Under the pieces are notes generated by a model that did not search any database, was not told where the DNA came from, and worked only from the letters and a program-made list of their open reading frames with translations. The position numbers and the translations under genes were made by a program. Below are positions 8,961 to 19,124 of a stretch of 64,000 bases of DNA, in pieces; positions within the stretch are counted from its first letter, which is position 1, and every line of letters starts with the position of its first letter. Location: NCBI RefSeq assembly GCF_006335115.1, contig NZ_VDMJ01000013.1, positions 1 through 64,000 of the forward strand, given 5' to 3'. Source of the stretch: Streptomyces sp. NP160. Lineage in GTDB: Bacteria; Actinomycetota; Actinomycetes; Actinomycetales; Quadrisphaeraceae.

Positions 8961-10754
8961 GTGCGACGAGTCCCAGCCGACCTCCTGCGCGGCGCCGCGC
9001 TGGAGGCGCGCGACGTCTTCACGACCAGTCGTCCCGGTGTCACCGCGGAGGTCATCAACCGCACCAGCGCGGTGCTCTTCGTGGTGGGCGCGGCGGTGGT
9101 GCTCGTCGGTGCGCTCGTGCGGCCCGACCTCCCGCACCGCGAGCTCCTCGTCGGCTTCGCGGCAGCGGGCTGCGCCACCGGCGCCGCGCTCCACGCCGCG
9201 CGGCGGCAGGCGCGGGTGTGGCACTTCCACCTGACGCAGCTGCTGGCCATCGGCATGATCACCACCGGGGTGGTGCTGGTCGGCGGGACGCACGGGTGGG
9301 CTGACGCGTGGCTGTTCGCCGTCGTCGCCGCGGAGTCGGTCTTCTTCTTCCCCGCTGCTGCCGCCGCGGTCCACCTCGTGACCGTGCTGGCCGGTGTGCT
9401 GCTGGCGCTGGGAGCCGCCGGCGGAGCCGCCCTCGGCGACCTCGTGGTGGTCGGCTGCGTGCTCGCCGCGCTGTCCGGCACGGTGCGCGCCCTGGCCCGG
9501 GCCACCGAGACCGCCGGGATCGACCCGCTCACGCGCCTGCCGGACCGGACCGCCACCACCGGGCACCTCGAGCGGGCGCTGGCCTCGATCCAGCACACCG
9601 GCGCACCCGTCGTGCTGGTGCTGCTCGGCATGGACCACCTGCAGACCACCAACCAGCGCGAGGGGCACGCGGCCGGAGACGCGCTGCTGCGGGCCACCGC
9701 GGCCGCCTGGAGGGCCCGGCTGGGCCGCGTCGGCGTGCTCGGGCGGTGGGGCGGTGACCAGTTCGCGCTGGTGCTGCACGCCGACGTCGACGCCGCCTGG
9801 GAGGTCGTGGAGGGACTCCACGCCGCCGTCCCCGAGCCGCGCACGGCCAGCGCCGGGGTGGTGCTCGCCGAGCTCGGGGACGAGCTGCAGGACGTCATCG
9901 ACCGCGCCGAGGGCGCGCTGGCCGCGGCCAAGCGGCAGCGGCGAGGCTCCAGCCACCTGTGGACACCGGGCCTGCCGACCGTCCGCGGCCTGTACGAGGC
10001 GCTGGCCGACGGGTCCGTCGAGGTGCACTACCAGCCGGTGGTGCGCCTGTCCGACGGCGTCACGACCGGCGCCGAGGCCCTGGTGCGCTGGCGCCGGGGC
10101 GACGGCTTCGTGCCGCCCGCCGACTTCCTCCCGCAGGCCGAGGCCAGCGGCGCCGTGGTCCAGCTGGGCCGCTACGTGCTCGAGCGCGCCTGCCGGGACG
10201 CGGCCTCCTGGCCGCAGCCGCCGGGCGCGGCCCCCCTCACCGTGGCGGTGAACGCCTCCGGCCCCGAGCTCGCCGAGGACGACTACGCCGCCTGGGTCGT
10301 CTCCGCGCTGCACCGGTCCGGCCTGCCCGGTGAGCGCCTGGTGGTGGAGGTGGTGGAGGGGCTGCTCGACGAGCAGTCCGACGCGGTGGTGGCGAACCTG
10401 CACGCCCTGCGCGCCGCCGGCGTCCGCATCGCCGTGGACGACTTCGGCACCGGGTGGTCGAGCCTCGCCCGGCTCGGCCGGCTCCCGCTCGACCTGCTGA
10501 AGGTGGACCGCAGCTTCGTCGCGGACGTCGAGCCGGGCAAGGAGGCCCTCCTGTGCGCCGGTGTCGTCGCGCTGGCCCACGCCCTGGACCTGGCCATCGT
10601 GGCCGAGGGCGTCGAGACCGAGCACCAGGCCGCCTGGCTCGCCGCCCTGGGCTGCGAGGAGGGGCAGGGCTGGTTGTGGGCGCCCGCCCTGACCAGCAGC
10701 GCCTTCTCCGAGCGGCTCGGCGACGGCGCCCACCGGCTGGCGGCCAGCGCATGA
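8961..10754 (+). CDS. Membrane GGDQF-EAL cyclic-di-GMP protein (likely phosphodiesterase)
   Basis: A 597-residue signalling protein. About six membrane segments (roughly residues 30-175) carry a WHFHL motif at 87-91 and FFFP with a later VH near the fourth segment. The cyclase domain reads GGDQF at 264-268 instead of GGDEF, so cyclase activity is doubtful. The EAL domain looks intact, with E372 in AEALVRWRR, the Asn in VAVNASG, DDFGTGWSSL, the Lys in LLKVDRSF and AEGVETEHQ. I infer a c-di-GMP phosphodiesterase whose GGDQF domain may sense GTP. The GTG start has no obvious ribosome-binding site and is less certain. It overlaps the next gene by ATGA. Confidence 0.87.
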   Translation: MRRVPADLLRGAALEARDVFTTSRPGVTAEVINRTSAVLFVVGAAVVLVGALVRPDLPHRELLVGFAAAGCATGAALHAARRQARVWHFHLTQLLAIGMITTGVVLVGGTHGWADAWLFAVVAAESVFFFPAAAAAVHLVTVLAGVLLALGAAGGAALGDLVVVGCVLAALSGTVRALARATETAGIDPLTRLPDRTATTGHLERALASIQHTGAPVVLVLLGMDHLQTTNQREGHAAGDALLRATAAAWRARLGRVGVLGRWGGDQFALVLHADVDAAWEVVEGLHAAVPEPRTASAGVVLAELGDELQDVIDRAEGALAAAKRQRRGSSHLWTPGLPTVRGLYEALADGSVEVHYQPVVRLSDGVTTGAEALVRWRRGDGFVPPADFLPQAEASGAVVQLGRYVLERACRDAASWPQPPGAAPLTVAVNASGPELAEDDYAAWVVSALHRSGLPGERLVVEVVEGLLDEQSDAVVANLHALRAAGVRIAVDDFGTGWSSLARLGRLPLDLLKVDRSFVADVEPGKEALLCAGVVALAHALDLAIVAEGVETEHQAAWLAALGCEEGQGWLWAPALTSSAFSERLGDGAHRLAASA

Positions 10755-11902
10755 CCGCGCGACCGGCGCGCGCGCGGTCGCGGCGACGGGCCCTCCTGCT
10801 GGAGCTCTCCCGTGCGCAGCCGGTGGCCAGCCTGCGGGTCATGGTCTGGACCACCTCGCTGACGATGGTGGTCTGCGGCGCCTACACCGCGACGGCCGCG
10901 CTGGTGCGCGGCGGCGCCTCGCCCCCGGGAGGCGCCTTCTGGGTGGCTGTGGCCGCCGTGGTCGCCGGAGCGCTCATCGCCCTCGGGCGCCGCTGGTACC
11001 GCACGTGGCACTACCACCTGCTGCAGCCCTGCACGGGCCTCGCCGTGGCGCTCGGCCTCCACCTCGACGGCGGGGGTGCTGCCAGCGCCGCCGACGCCAG
11101 CCTCTGCGTGGTGCTGGCGGCGCTGGCGTCGTTCTTCTTCCCGTGGACCACCGCGGGCGTGCACGTCCTGGTCAACACGGCCCTGATGGTCCTGGCGCTG
11201 CAGTCCGTGCCGGGCGTCGGCCCCGGGGACGTGGTGGCCCTGGTGGGCAGCGCGGTCACCGCCGGGCTGCTCGTGGGGACGCTCTCCCGGCTGACCACGA
11301 CCGCGGTCCTGGCCGCGGAGCTGGACGCGCTCACCGGCCTGCCCAACCGGCGCGGGACGCAGCGGCGCCTGCTCGAGGCACTGCCCACCCCCCGCGCGGC
11401 TGGAGCGCTCTCGCTCGCCATCGTCGACCTCGACCACTTCAAGCAGGTCAACGACGAGCTGGGCCACGCCGCCGGGGACGACCTGCTCTGCCGCGCCGCC
11501 ACCTCGTGGACGGCGCTGCTGCCGCCCGCAGCGCTGCTGGGGCGGTGGGGCGGGGACGAGTTCGTGCTGCTCGCGCCCCTCGACCCGCACCGGACGGCCG
11601 CTCTCGTCGACGGTCTGCGCGCGGCGCTGCCCCCGGGACGCAGCTGCACCGCGGGCGTCACGGGGCTGGCCGGCGCCGACCACCTCGACGCCGCGCTCGG
11701 GCGTGCCGACCAGGCCCTCTACGCGGCCAAGCGGGCCGGCCGCGGCCGCACGCGGGTGTGGTCCCCGGCGGACGCCCCGGGTCAGCCGTGGCTGGACAGC
11801 CAGCCGTCGATGCGGTCCGACTCGGGGTCGTCGGGGTCGTCCGGGCCGGAGGCCCCCAGCAGCGGGGCCTCGTCGGGGTCCATGCCCACCGCCGCCATCT
11901 GA
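10751..11902 (+). CDS. Membrane diguanylate cyclase (GGDEF)
   Basis: A 383-residue protein that should make c-di-GMP from two GTP. Its N-terminal membrane region resembles that of the preceding protein, including WHYHL at residues 86-90 and FFFPWTTAGVHVLV. LDALTGLPNRRGTQRRL, IVDLDHFKQVND and an intact GGDEF at 267-271 mark the catalytic domain. No inhibitory-site RxxD is visible just upstream. The last 40 residues are Ser/Gly/Pro-rich and are encoded antisense to the end of the DUF4032 gene. The ATGA overlap with the EAL gene implies coupled production of a synthase-hydrolase pair. Confidence 0.87.
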   Translation: MTARPARARSRRRALLLELSRAQPVASLRVMVWTTSLTMVVCGAYTATAALVRGGASPPGGAFWVAVAAVVAGALIALGRRWYRTWHYHLLQPCTGLAVALGLHLDGGGAASAADASLCVVLAALASFFFPWTTAGVHVLVNTALMVLALQSVPGVGPGDVVALVGSAVTAGLLVGTLSRLTTTAVLAAELDALTGLPNRRGTQRRLLEALPTPRAAGALSLAIVDLDHFKQVNDELGHAAGDDLLCRAATSWTALLPPAALLGRWGGDEFVLLAPLDPHRTAALVDGLRAALPPGRSCTAGVTGLAGADHLDAALGRADQALYAAKRAGRGRTRVWSPADAPGQPWLDSQPSMRSDSGSSGSSGPEAPSSGASSGSMPTAAI

Positions 11903-13143
11903 CCGGTGTCCATGAGGCCCGTCTGGAGGATCACCGCCTGCTCGTCCGGGCGCTGGGAGAGCACCTCGTCGACGTAGGCCTGCGCCGCCTCGAGCAGCGG
12001 GATGTCGCGCTGGGCCTCCTGCGAGCGGTACCACCGGTGCTCCAGCACCTCGTGGAAGATCTCCGCCGGCTCCAGCTTGCGGCGCATCCGGCGCGGCACC
12101 GCCCGGACCACCGGGTCGAAGACCTGCGCCAGCCAGTCGTGGGCGGCGATCTCCTCGTCGTCGTTCTGGCGGTCGGTGGCGGCGATGTAGCCGTCCATGT
12201 CGTTGAGCAGCCGCCGAGCCTGGTTGTTCTCGGCGTCGATGCCGGTCAGGCGCAGCAGCCGCCGCGAGTGGTGCCCGGCGTCGACCACCTTGGGCTGGAT
12301 CTGCACCACCGAGCCGCCGACGTCGGTGGAGATGGCCAGCTCGCCCACGTCGAAGCCCAGCTCGTTCAGGCGCTCGATGCGGGCCTGCACGCGCCAGCGC
12401 TCGCCCTGCTCGAAGGACTCCAGGCCCGTGAGCTCCTCCCACAGGGAGTGGTAGCGCTCCACGATGCTGTTGGCCACCTCGACCGGGTCGACGGACTCGT
12501 CGAGGTACTCCGCCGCCTCGAGGTCCATGAGCTCGCCGGCGATGTTGATCCGGGCCACCTCGACGTCGTTGCTCCGCTGCCCGTCGGACAGCTCGTTGTG
12601 CAGCTCGCCGGTCTCGGCGTCCACGAGGTAGGCGGCGAACTCGCCGGCGTCGCGGCGGAACAGGGTGTTGGACAGCGAGACGTCGCCCCAGTAGAAGCCG
12701 GCGAGGTGCAGGCGCACCAGCAGCACCGCCAGGGCGTCGACGAGGCGCGTGGCGGTGTCGGGGCGCAGCGACTGGCTGAACAGCGCGCGGTAGGGCAGCG
12801 AGAACTGCAGGTGCTGGGTGACCAGCGCCGGGTCGAGCGGCTCGCCGTCGGGGGCGGTGCGACCCGTGACCACCGCCACGGGCACGACGCAGGGCACGTC
12901 GAGGCGGCGCAGCACGCGCAGCAGGCCGTACTCGCGGCGCACGAGCTCCTCGGTGTTCTCCTTGACCGCCACCACCGCGTCGGCCAGGCGCACGAAGCGC
13001 ACCACGTGGCGGGAGATGCCGCGCGGCAGCGCGGCCAGCGTCTCCGCCGGCCACCGGCTCAGGGGCGCGTCCCAGGGGAGGTCCGGCAGGGCCAGGGCGG
13101 ACCGCTCGGCGGTGAGGGCGGTGATCTGCAGCGGCGGCGCCAT
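11782..13143 (-). CDS. DUF4032 protein with kinase-like N-terminal fold
   Basis: A 453-residue protein of the actinobacterial DUF4032 family. Kinase-like features are seen in the first half: [15 protein letters not shown] around the ATP-lysine position, then [16 protein letters not shown] as a catalytic loop and YLVDAETGE as a metal-binding loop. The catalytic His-Asp pattern is altered, so activity is uncertain. The acidic C-terminus ([20 protein letters not shown]) is encoded opposite the end of the GGDEF gene. The ATG at 13143 follows GGGAGG by eight bases, which beats the in-frame GTG at 13161. The function of the family is not known to me. Confidence 0.82.
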   Translation of the reverse strand: MAPPLQITALTAERSALALPDLPWDAPLSRWPAETLAALPRGISRHVVRFVRLADAVVAVKENTEELVRREYGLLRVLRRLDVPCVVPVAVVTGRTAPDGEPLDPALVTQHLQFSLPYRALFSQSLRPDTATRLVDALAVLLVRLHLAGFYWGDVSLSNTLFRRDAGEFAAYLVDAETGELHNELSDGQRSNDVEVARINIAGELMDLEAAEYLDESVDPVEVANSIVERYHSLWEELTGLESFEQGERWRVQARIERLNELGFDVGELAISTDVGGSVVQIQPKVVDAGHHSRRLLRLTGIDAENNQARRLLNDMDGYIAATDRQNDDEEIAAHDWLAQVFDPVVRAVPRRMRRKLEPAEIFHEVLEHRWYRSQEAQRDIPLLEAAQAYVDEVLSQRPDEQAVILQTGLMDTGQMAAVGMDPDEAPLLGASGPDDPDDPESDRIDGWLSSHG

Positions 13144-13206
13144 CCCCCGATCCTCCCGCACGACGACGGCGCTGGTCGGCCGGTCCGGCGCGTCTGCTGC
13201 CGCCGG

Positions 13207-13212
13207 TAGAGT
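13207..13212 (+). promoter_or_regulatory. Candidate -10 (TAGAGT) for the aspartate-pathway operon
   Basis: TAGAGT lies about 70 bases upstream of the aspartokinase start and predicts a leader of roughly 60 bases with an AGGAGG at 13267-13272. I see no lysine riboswitch or leader peptide in this short stretch. Confidence 0.35.
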
Positions 13213-13280
13213 CCTGTGCCGGTCCGTGCCCGCGCCCCTGCGCGGAGACCGCGCGGAGGAACGTGCAGGAGGTGCCCCCG

Positions 13281-14551
<1,271 letters not shown>

Positions 14552-14555
<4 letters not shown>

Positions 14556-15658
14556 GCGAGAGCACCCCCACCAGCGCGCCGGTGACGGGGCGCAAGCCCG
14601 TCCTCGCCGTGGTCGGCGCCACCGGCGCCGTCGGCACGGTGATGCTCGGCATCCTGTCCACCCGCGAGGACGTCTGGGGCGAGATCCGCCTGGTCGCCTC
14701 GGCGCGCTCCGCGGGGAAGAAGCTGCGCGTGCGCGGCGAGGACGTCGAGGTCCAGGCCCTGGCGCCGGAGGTCTTCGACGGCGTCGACGTGGCCATGTTC
14801 GACGTCCCCGACGAGGTCAGCGCCGAGTGGGGCCCCGTGGCCGCCGCTCGCGGCGCCGTGGTCGTGGACAACTCCGGCGCGTTCCGCATGGACCCGGACG
14901 TGCCGCTCGTCGTCCCCGAGGTCAACCCGGCCGCGATCCGCAACCGGCCCCGGGGGATCATCTCCAACCCCAACTGCACGACCCTGACGATGATGGACGC
15001 CCTCGGCGCCCTGCACCGCCAGTGGGGCCTCACCGAGCTGGTGGTCGCCTCCTACCAGGCCGCCTCCGGCGCCGGCCAGCCCGGCATCGACAGGCTCCAC
15101 GCCGAGCTCGAGGCCGTCTCCGGCGACCCGGCCCTCGGCACCCGCTCCGGGGACGTGCGCGCGGCGGTCGCCGAGCGCCTGGGCGACGAGCCCTCGCCGT
15201 TCCCGGCGCCGCTGGCGCTCAACGTGGTGCCGTGGGCGGGCTCGCTGAAGGACGACGGCTGGTCCAGCGAGGAGCTCAAGGTCCGCGCCGAGAGCCGCAA
15301 GATCCTCGGCATCCCGGACCTCAAGGTGTCCGCCACCTGCGTGCGCGTGCCCGTGGTGACCACCCACTCGCTCGCGGTCCACGCGACCTTCCAGAAGCCC
15401 ATCAAGGTGGAGGCGGCCCGCCAGGCGCTCGTCGAGGCGCCCAGCGTCGTCGTCCTCGACGACCCGGCGAACGGCGAGTTCCCCACCCCGGCGGACGTGG
15501 TCGGCTCCGACCCGACGTGGGTGGGGCGCATCCGCCAGGCGCTGGACTTCCCGCACACGCTCGACCTGTTCGTGTGCGGCGACAACCTCCGCAAGGGCGC
15601 CGCGCTGAACACCGCGCAGATCGCCGAGCTCGTGGCCGCGGAGCTCACCGGCCGCTGA
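14552..15658 (+). CDS. asd: Aspartate-semialdehyde dehydrogenase
   Basis: This enzyme reduces aspartyl phosphate to the semialdehyde with NADPH, the step after aspartokinase. [16 protein letters not shown] is the nucleotide-binding loop, [14 protein letters not shown] carries the catalytic Cys, and [13 protein letters not shown] holds the substrate-binding His region. Length is 368 residues, within the family range. A GGAGG sits about ten bases before the ATG, which overlaps the aspartokinase stop (ATGA), so the two are co-translated. The unit ends at a 23-bp-arm hairpin shared with a convergent gene. Confidence 0.95.
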
Positions 15659-15680
15659 GCCGCCGGCGGTCCCGTCGGCA

Positions 15681-15735
15681 GTCGTGCAGGAGACCCGCAC
15701 CCGAGGGACCCCCGGGTGCGGGTCTCCTGCACGAC
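15681..15735. terminator. Perfect 23-bp inverted repeat between convergent genes
   Basis: Arms 15681-15703 and 15713-15735 are perfectly complementary over 23 bases with a nine-base loop. It lies between asd (+) and the permease (-), whose stop is only eight bases beyond. It would terminate both transcripts, although no T-tract exists on either side. It has the same arm length as the hairpin at 6274-6323 but a different sequence. Confidence 0.72.
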
Positions 15736-15742
15736 CAGCCGC

Positions 15743-17290
15743 TCAGCGTGACGGCGCCTCCACGGCCGTGCGCAGCTCCCGTCGCCCGACCGCCCAGAAC
15801 ACCACCGCGAGAGCCGTGAAGACGAGCAGCGGCACCAGCTCGACGAGCAGGTAGGTCCAGCGCTCGGAGAAGGCCCAGCCGTCGGCGCGGAAGTCCGCGG
15901 TGAACCAGCCGGCGCCCAGGCCCGGGAAGAGGATCTGCACGGTGCAGAAGACGATCCACACCGTGGACACCACGGTCAGCAGGCCGATCGCGGGCGCCCG
16001 GTAGGGCCGGGGTGCGTCCGGCAGGCGCCGGCGCAGCACCCAGGCAGCGGGGAAGATGCCCAGGTAGCTGATGAGCGTCGTGGAGACCGCGAGCGCGAGC
16101 GCCACGGCGAAGAACTTCCCCGCGTCACCGGACGTGATGGTGTTGGCCGCCACGAACACCAGCGTGGAGATGACCCCGGACAGCACGTTGACGCGCAGGG
16201 GGGTGCCGAAGCGCTCGGAGAAGCGGCCCAGCCAGCGCGGCCCCGCGCCGTCGTAGCAGGAGACGGCCAGGGTGCGGTCCGAGCCCATGATCCAGGTCAG
16301 GCCCGAGGTGAACGCCACGAGCACCACGAGCAGGCCCATCACCCACCCCACCGCGGTGGAGAAGGCCGTGAGCGTCACCGCCGTGGTGCCGTCGGCGGCG
16401 GTGGTGACGGTGCCGCCGAAGACCGTCAGGGCCTGGCGCACGGCGTCCGGGAACCCCGCCAGGCCGCTCGCCTGCTGCTCGGGGAGCACCAGGAGGATGC
16501 CCAGCACGGGCAGGCCGTAGAGCAGCCCGGTGGCGATGACGGACTTGGCGATGCCGGACGGCACGTCGCGGGTGGCGTCCTCCATCTCCTCGCCGGCGGC
16601 GCTGGGCAGCTCGAAGCCCACGAGGCTGAAGAGGATGAGCGGCACGAGCACCACGAAGCCCGAGAAGCTGGGCGCGTAGCTGCCCGCCGAGGGCCCGTGG
16701 AAGCCGTGCACGAAGCCGTAGGCGACGACCAGCACGCTGAACAGCCCCAGCAGCGCGAAGCGGGCCAGGGCCCCGACGGTGGCCACCCACTTGCCCACCC
16801 GGAAGCTCAGGACGGCGAAGAGCACGCCCGCCCAGATGAACGCGAACGCGAAGACGTACTGGAACGTCCGCGAGAACTCCTCGCCGCCGTGGAAGAACGT
16901 CATGAGGCCGCCCAGGGCGGTGCCCACGAGGGTGCCGCCCATCCAGACCGGGTTGGTGACCCAGTAGAAGACGTTGTTGATGGCGCCGACGAGCCGCCCG
17001 AAGGCCATCCGCACCCAGACGTAGGGACCGCCCTCGTCGGGGAACGCCGCGCCCAGCTCCGCCAGCAGCGCCGCGGAGGGCGCGGCGAAGAGGAGGACGC
17101 AGACGACCAGCCACGTGAAGCCCTGCCCGCCCTGGGTGGCCAGCGTCCCCAGGCCGTCGATGCCGACGAGCGTGCACACGAGGAAGAAGAAGATGTCGGC
17201 CCTGCCGAAGTGCTTCTGGAGCTTGCTCTTCTCCGCCTGCGCCGCGAGGGCGCCGTCGCCCTCGCCCGTCCTCAGGTCTGCCACTGCCAT
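15743..17290 (-). CDS. APC-superfamily amino-acid permease
   Basis: A 515-residue inner-membrane transporter with about 12 hydrophobic segments. The N-terminal soluble stretch (KSKLQKHFGRADIFFFLVCT) and the loop GFELPSAAGEEMEDATRDVP are typical of APC transporters of the glutamate/GABA-antiporter type, and PDEGGPYVWVRMAFG in helix 3 is conserved in the superfamily. Two starts are possible, the ATG at 17290 and an in-frame GTG at 17299; the ATG was taken without strong ribosome-binding-site evidence. It stands alone between the hairpin and the tRNA gene. The substrate is not determinable here. Confidence 0.87.
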   Translation of the reverse strand: MAVADLRTGEGDGALAAQAEKSKLQKHFGRADIFFFLVCTLVGIDGLGTLATQGGQGFTWLVVCVLLFAAPSAALLAELGAAFPDEGGPYVWVRMAFGRLVGAINNVFYWVTNPVWMGGTLVGTALGGLMTFFHGGEEFSRTFQYVFAFAFIWAGVLFAVLSFRVGKWVATVGALARFALLGLFSVLVVAYGFVHGFHGPSAGSYAPSFSGFVVLVPLILFSLVGFELPSAAGEEMEDATRDVPSGIAKSVIATGLLYGLPVLGILLVLPEQQASGLAGFPDAVRQALTVFGGTVTTAADGTTAVTLTAFSTAVGWVMGLLVVLVAFTSGLTWIMGSDRTLAVSCYDGAGPRWLGRFSERFGTPLRVNVLSGVISTLVFVAANTITSGDAGKFFAVALALAVSTTLISYLGIFPAAWVLRRRLPDAPRPYRAPAIGLLTVVSTVWIVFCTVQILFPGLGAGWFTADFRADGWAFSERWTYLLVELVPLLVFTALAVVFWAVGRRELRTAVEAPSR

Positions 17291-17443
17291 GACCGCCACC
17301 CGACCCGTCGTCCTGGTCCCGTCCCGATGAGTTGCGCCCGATGCGTTGCCTTCGGCACCGGGTGCGAGGGGGAGAGTGCCACCGGTCGTGTGTCGTGCGC
17401 ATGAACTGCACCGGTGTGGTGCCAGGGCGGGTGGCGAACGGGT

Positions 17444-17470
17444 GAGGGCCCCCGCTCAGCGGGGGCCCTC
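17444..17470 (-). terminator. Terminator hairpin of tRNA-Pro
   Basis: A perfect 12-bp stem (GAGGGCCCCCGC with GCGGGGGCCCTC) closes a three-base loop, starting eight bases beyond the CCA end of the tRNA on the minus strand. No U-tract follows. It separates the tRNA from the permease gene. Confidence 0.75.
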
Positions 17471-17477
17471 GTGGTGG

Positions 17478-17554
<77 letters not shown>

Positions 17555-17653
17555 GAGCAGCGCGGACCACTCTAGCCGAGGTCTGGACCGTTCCTCGACG
17601 CGGTTCCGCCGCGCGGGCCGAGCCGCCCCGGGCGGGGCCGGACCAGGGTCGGG

Positions 17654-18583
17654 TCAGGCAGCGACGAGCTCGAGCAGGGTGGCCTCCGGGGCGCAGGCGA
17701 AGCGCACCGGCGCGTACGGGCTGGTGCCCAGGCCGGCGCTGACGTGCAGCCAGGACGAGCGGCGTCCCCGCTCCCAGCGGTGCAGGCCCTTGGCCATGCT
17801 GCGCGGCAGGTCGCAGTTGGTGGTCAGCGCCCCGAAGAACGGCACGCACAGCTGACCGCCGTGGGTGTGGCCGGCGACCAGCAGCTGGTGGCCGTCGGTG
17901 GTCATGGCGTCCAGCACGCGGCGGTAGGGGGCGTGGCTGACCCCGATCGACAGGTCGGCGGCGGGGTCGGCGGCACCGGCGACGTCGAGGTACCTGTCGC
18001 GCTGCAGGTGGGGGTCGTCCACGCCCACGAGGTCGAGCCGGCGCCCGCCCACCTGCAGGCGGCCCTTCGCGTTGGTGAGGTCCAGCCAGCCCGCGGCGCC
18101 GAACGCGTCGGTGAGCCGGTCCGTCGGCAGCGGGGTGGGCTTGGCGTGCGCCCGCGAGGGCCGCCACAGGTACGCGGCCGGGTTCTTGGGCTTCGGGGCG
18201 AAGTAGTCGTTGGAGCCGAGGACGTACGCGCCGGGCAGCTCCAGCAGCGGCGCCAGCGCGTGCAGGACCTCGGGCACCGCCTGCGGCGAGGTGATGTTGT
18301 CGCCGGTGTCGATGACGAGGTCGGGCTGCAGGCGCGCCAGCTGGCGCACCCACTCCTGCTTGGCCCGCTGCCCGGCGATCATGTGGATGTCCGAGACGTG
18401 CAGCAGCTTCAGCGGGGCCTGCCCCGCCGGCAGCACGGGCACCTGGAACCGGCGCAGCCGGAAGGACCGCACCTCGTACCCCGCGCCCCAGGCCACGGCC
18501 CCGGCGCCCGCGGCCGTCACCAGTCCCGCGCCCAGTGCTGCGGACCTGAGTGCGGCGGTGCGGAGGAAACCGAGGCGACCCAC
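17654..18583 (-). CDS. Membrane-anchored metallophosphoesterase
   Basis: A 309-residue calcineurin-like phosphoesterase. After an N-terminal signal-anchor (roughly residues 5-30, FLRTAALRSAALGAGLVTAAG) come the metal motifs LLHVSDIHM, LVIDTGDNI, VLGSNDYF in place of GNHD, GVSHAP and VAGHTHGGQL. The YaeI/UDP-diacylglucosamine pyrophosphatase-like group has this layout. As I recall, a similar gene lies beside ponA2 in mycobacteria. The substrate is unknown. The GTG start at 18583 is only 28 bases from the divergent yqeY start and has a weak ribosome-binding site, so it is uncertain. Confidence 0.85.
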   Translation of the reverse strand: MGRLGFLRTAALRSAALGAGLVTAAGAGAVAWGAGYEVRSFRLRRFQVPVLPAGQAPLKLLHVSDIHMIAGQRAKQEWVRQLARLQPDLVIDTGDNITSPQAVPEVLHALAPLLELPGAYVLGSNDYFAPKPKNPAAYLWRPSRAHAKPTPLPTDRLTDAFGAAGWLDLTNAKGRLQVGGRRLDLVGVDDPHLQRDRYLDVAGAADPAADLSIGVSHAPYRRVLDAMTTDGHQLLVAGHTHGGQLCVPFFGALTTNCDLPRSMAKGLHRWERGRRSSWLHVSAGLGTSPYAPVRFACAPEATLLELVAA

Positions 18584-18611
18584 GCCGGGCCACCCTGCCA
18601 GACTCGGGCGG

Positions 18612-19124
18612 GTGAGCACGTCCAGCACCCCTGCGAGCACCTCCGGCGCCCCCTCCCTGGCCGAGCGCCTGCGCGCCGACCTCAACACCTCCATGCGCGC
18701 CCGCGACGAGGTGCGCACCGCCACGCTGCGGATGGCGCTGACGTCCGTGAAGACCGCGTCGGTGGCCGGGACCGAGGCCCGCGAGCTCTCCGACGACGAG
18801 GTCCTCGCCGTCCTCCGCACCGAGGTCAAGAAGCGCAAGGAGGCCGCCGAGGCCTTCGCCGGCGCCGGCCGCGCCGAGTCCGCCGAGCGCGAGCGCGCCG
18901 AGGAGGCCGTGCTGGCCGCCTACCTGCCCGCCCAGCTCGACGACGAGGCGCTGTCCGCCGCCGTCGACGCCGCCGTGGCCCAGGTGGCCGCGGCCGGGAA
19001 GACCGGCCCCTCCGCCATGGGAGCCGTCATGGGCGTGCTGCGGCCGCAGGTCGGCTCCACCGTGGACGGCGGCCGTCTGGCCGCGGCCGTGAAGAGCGCC
19101 CTCGCCTCCTCAGCTCCTCGCTGA
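18612..19124 (+). CDS. GatB/YqeY domain protein
   Basis: A 170-residue homologue of YqeY, related to the tRNA-binding tail of GatB. It has the family core LAERLRADLNTSMRARDEVRTATLRM, then EVLAVLRTEVKKRKEAAEAF, and near the end GPSAMGAVMGVLRPQV. The role of free YqeY proteins is not established; a part in tRNA amidation is inferred from homology. The GTG at 18612 is preceded by CAGACT and seven bases, compatible with a leaderless start. Its last 15 bases overlap the end of the convergent hydrolase gene. Confidence 0.88.
   Translation: MSTSSTPASTSGAPSLAERLRADLNTSMRARDEVRTATLRMALTSVKTASVAGTEARELSDDEVLAVLRTEVKKRKEAAEAFAGAGRAESAERERAEEAVLAAYLPAQLDDEALSAAVDAAVAQVAAAGKTGPSAMGAVMGVLRPQVGSTVDGGRLAAAVKSALASSAPR

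Noticed and set aside
13144-13280. Lysine riboswitch or leader peptide upstream of aspartokinase
   Set aside because: The space after the likely -10 is only about 60 bases, and no multi-helix lysine aptamer or Lys-rich short frame is visible.
15743-17290. Fusion or frameshift at the 3' end near the hairpin
   Set aside because: The permease ends in a normal basic tail, and the stop lies cleanly outside the hairpin.
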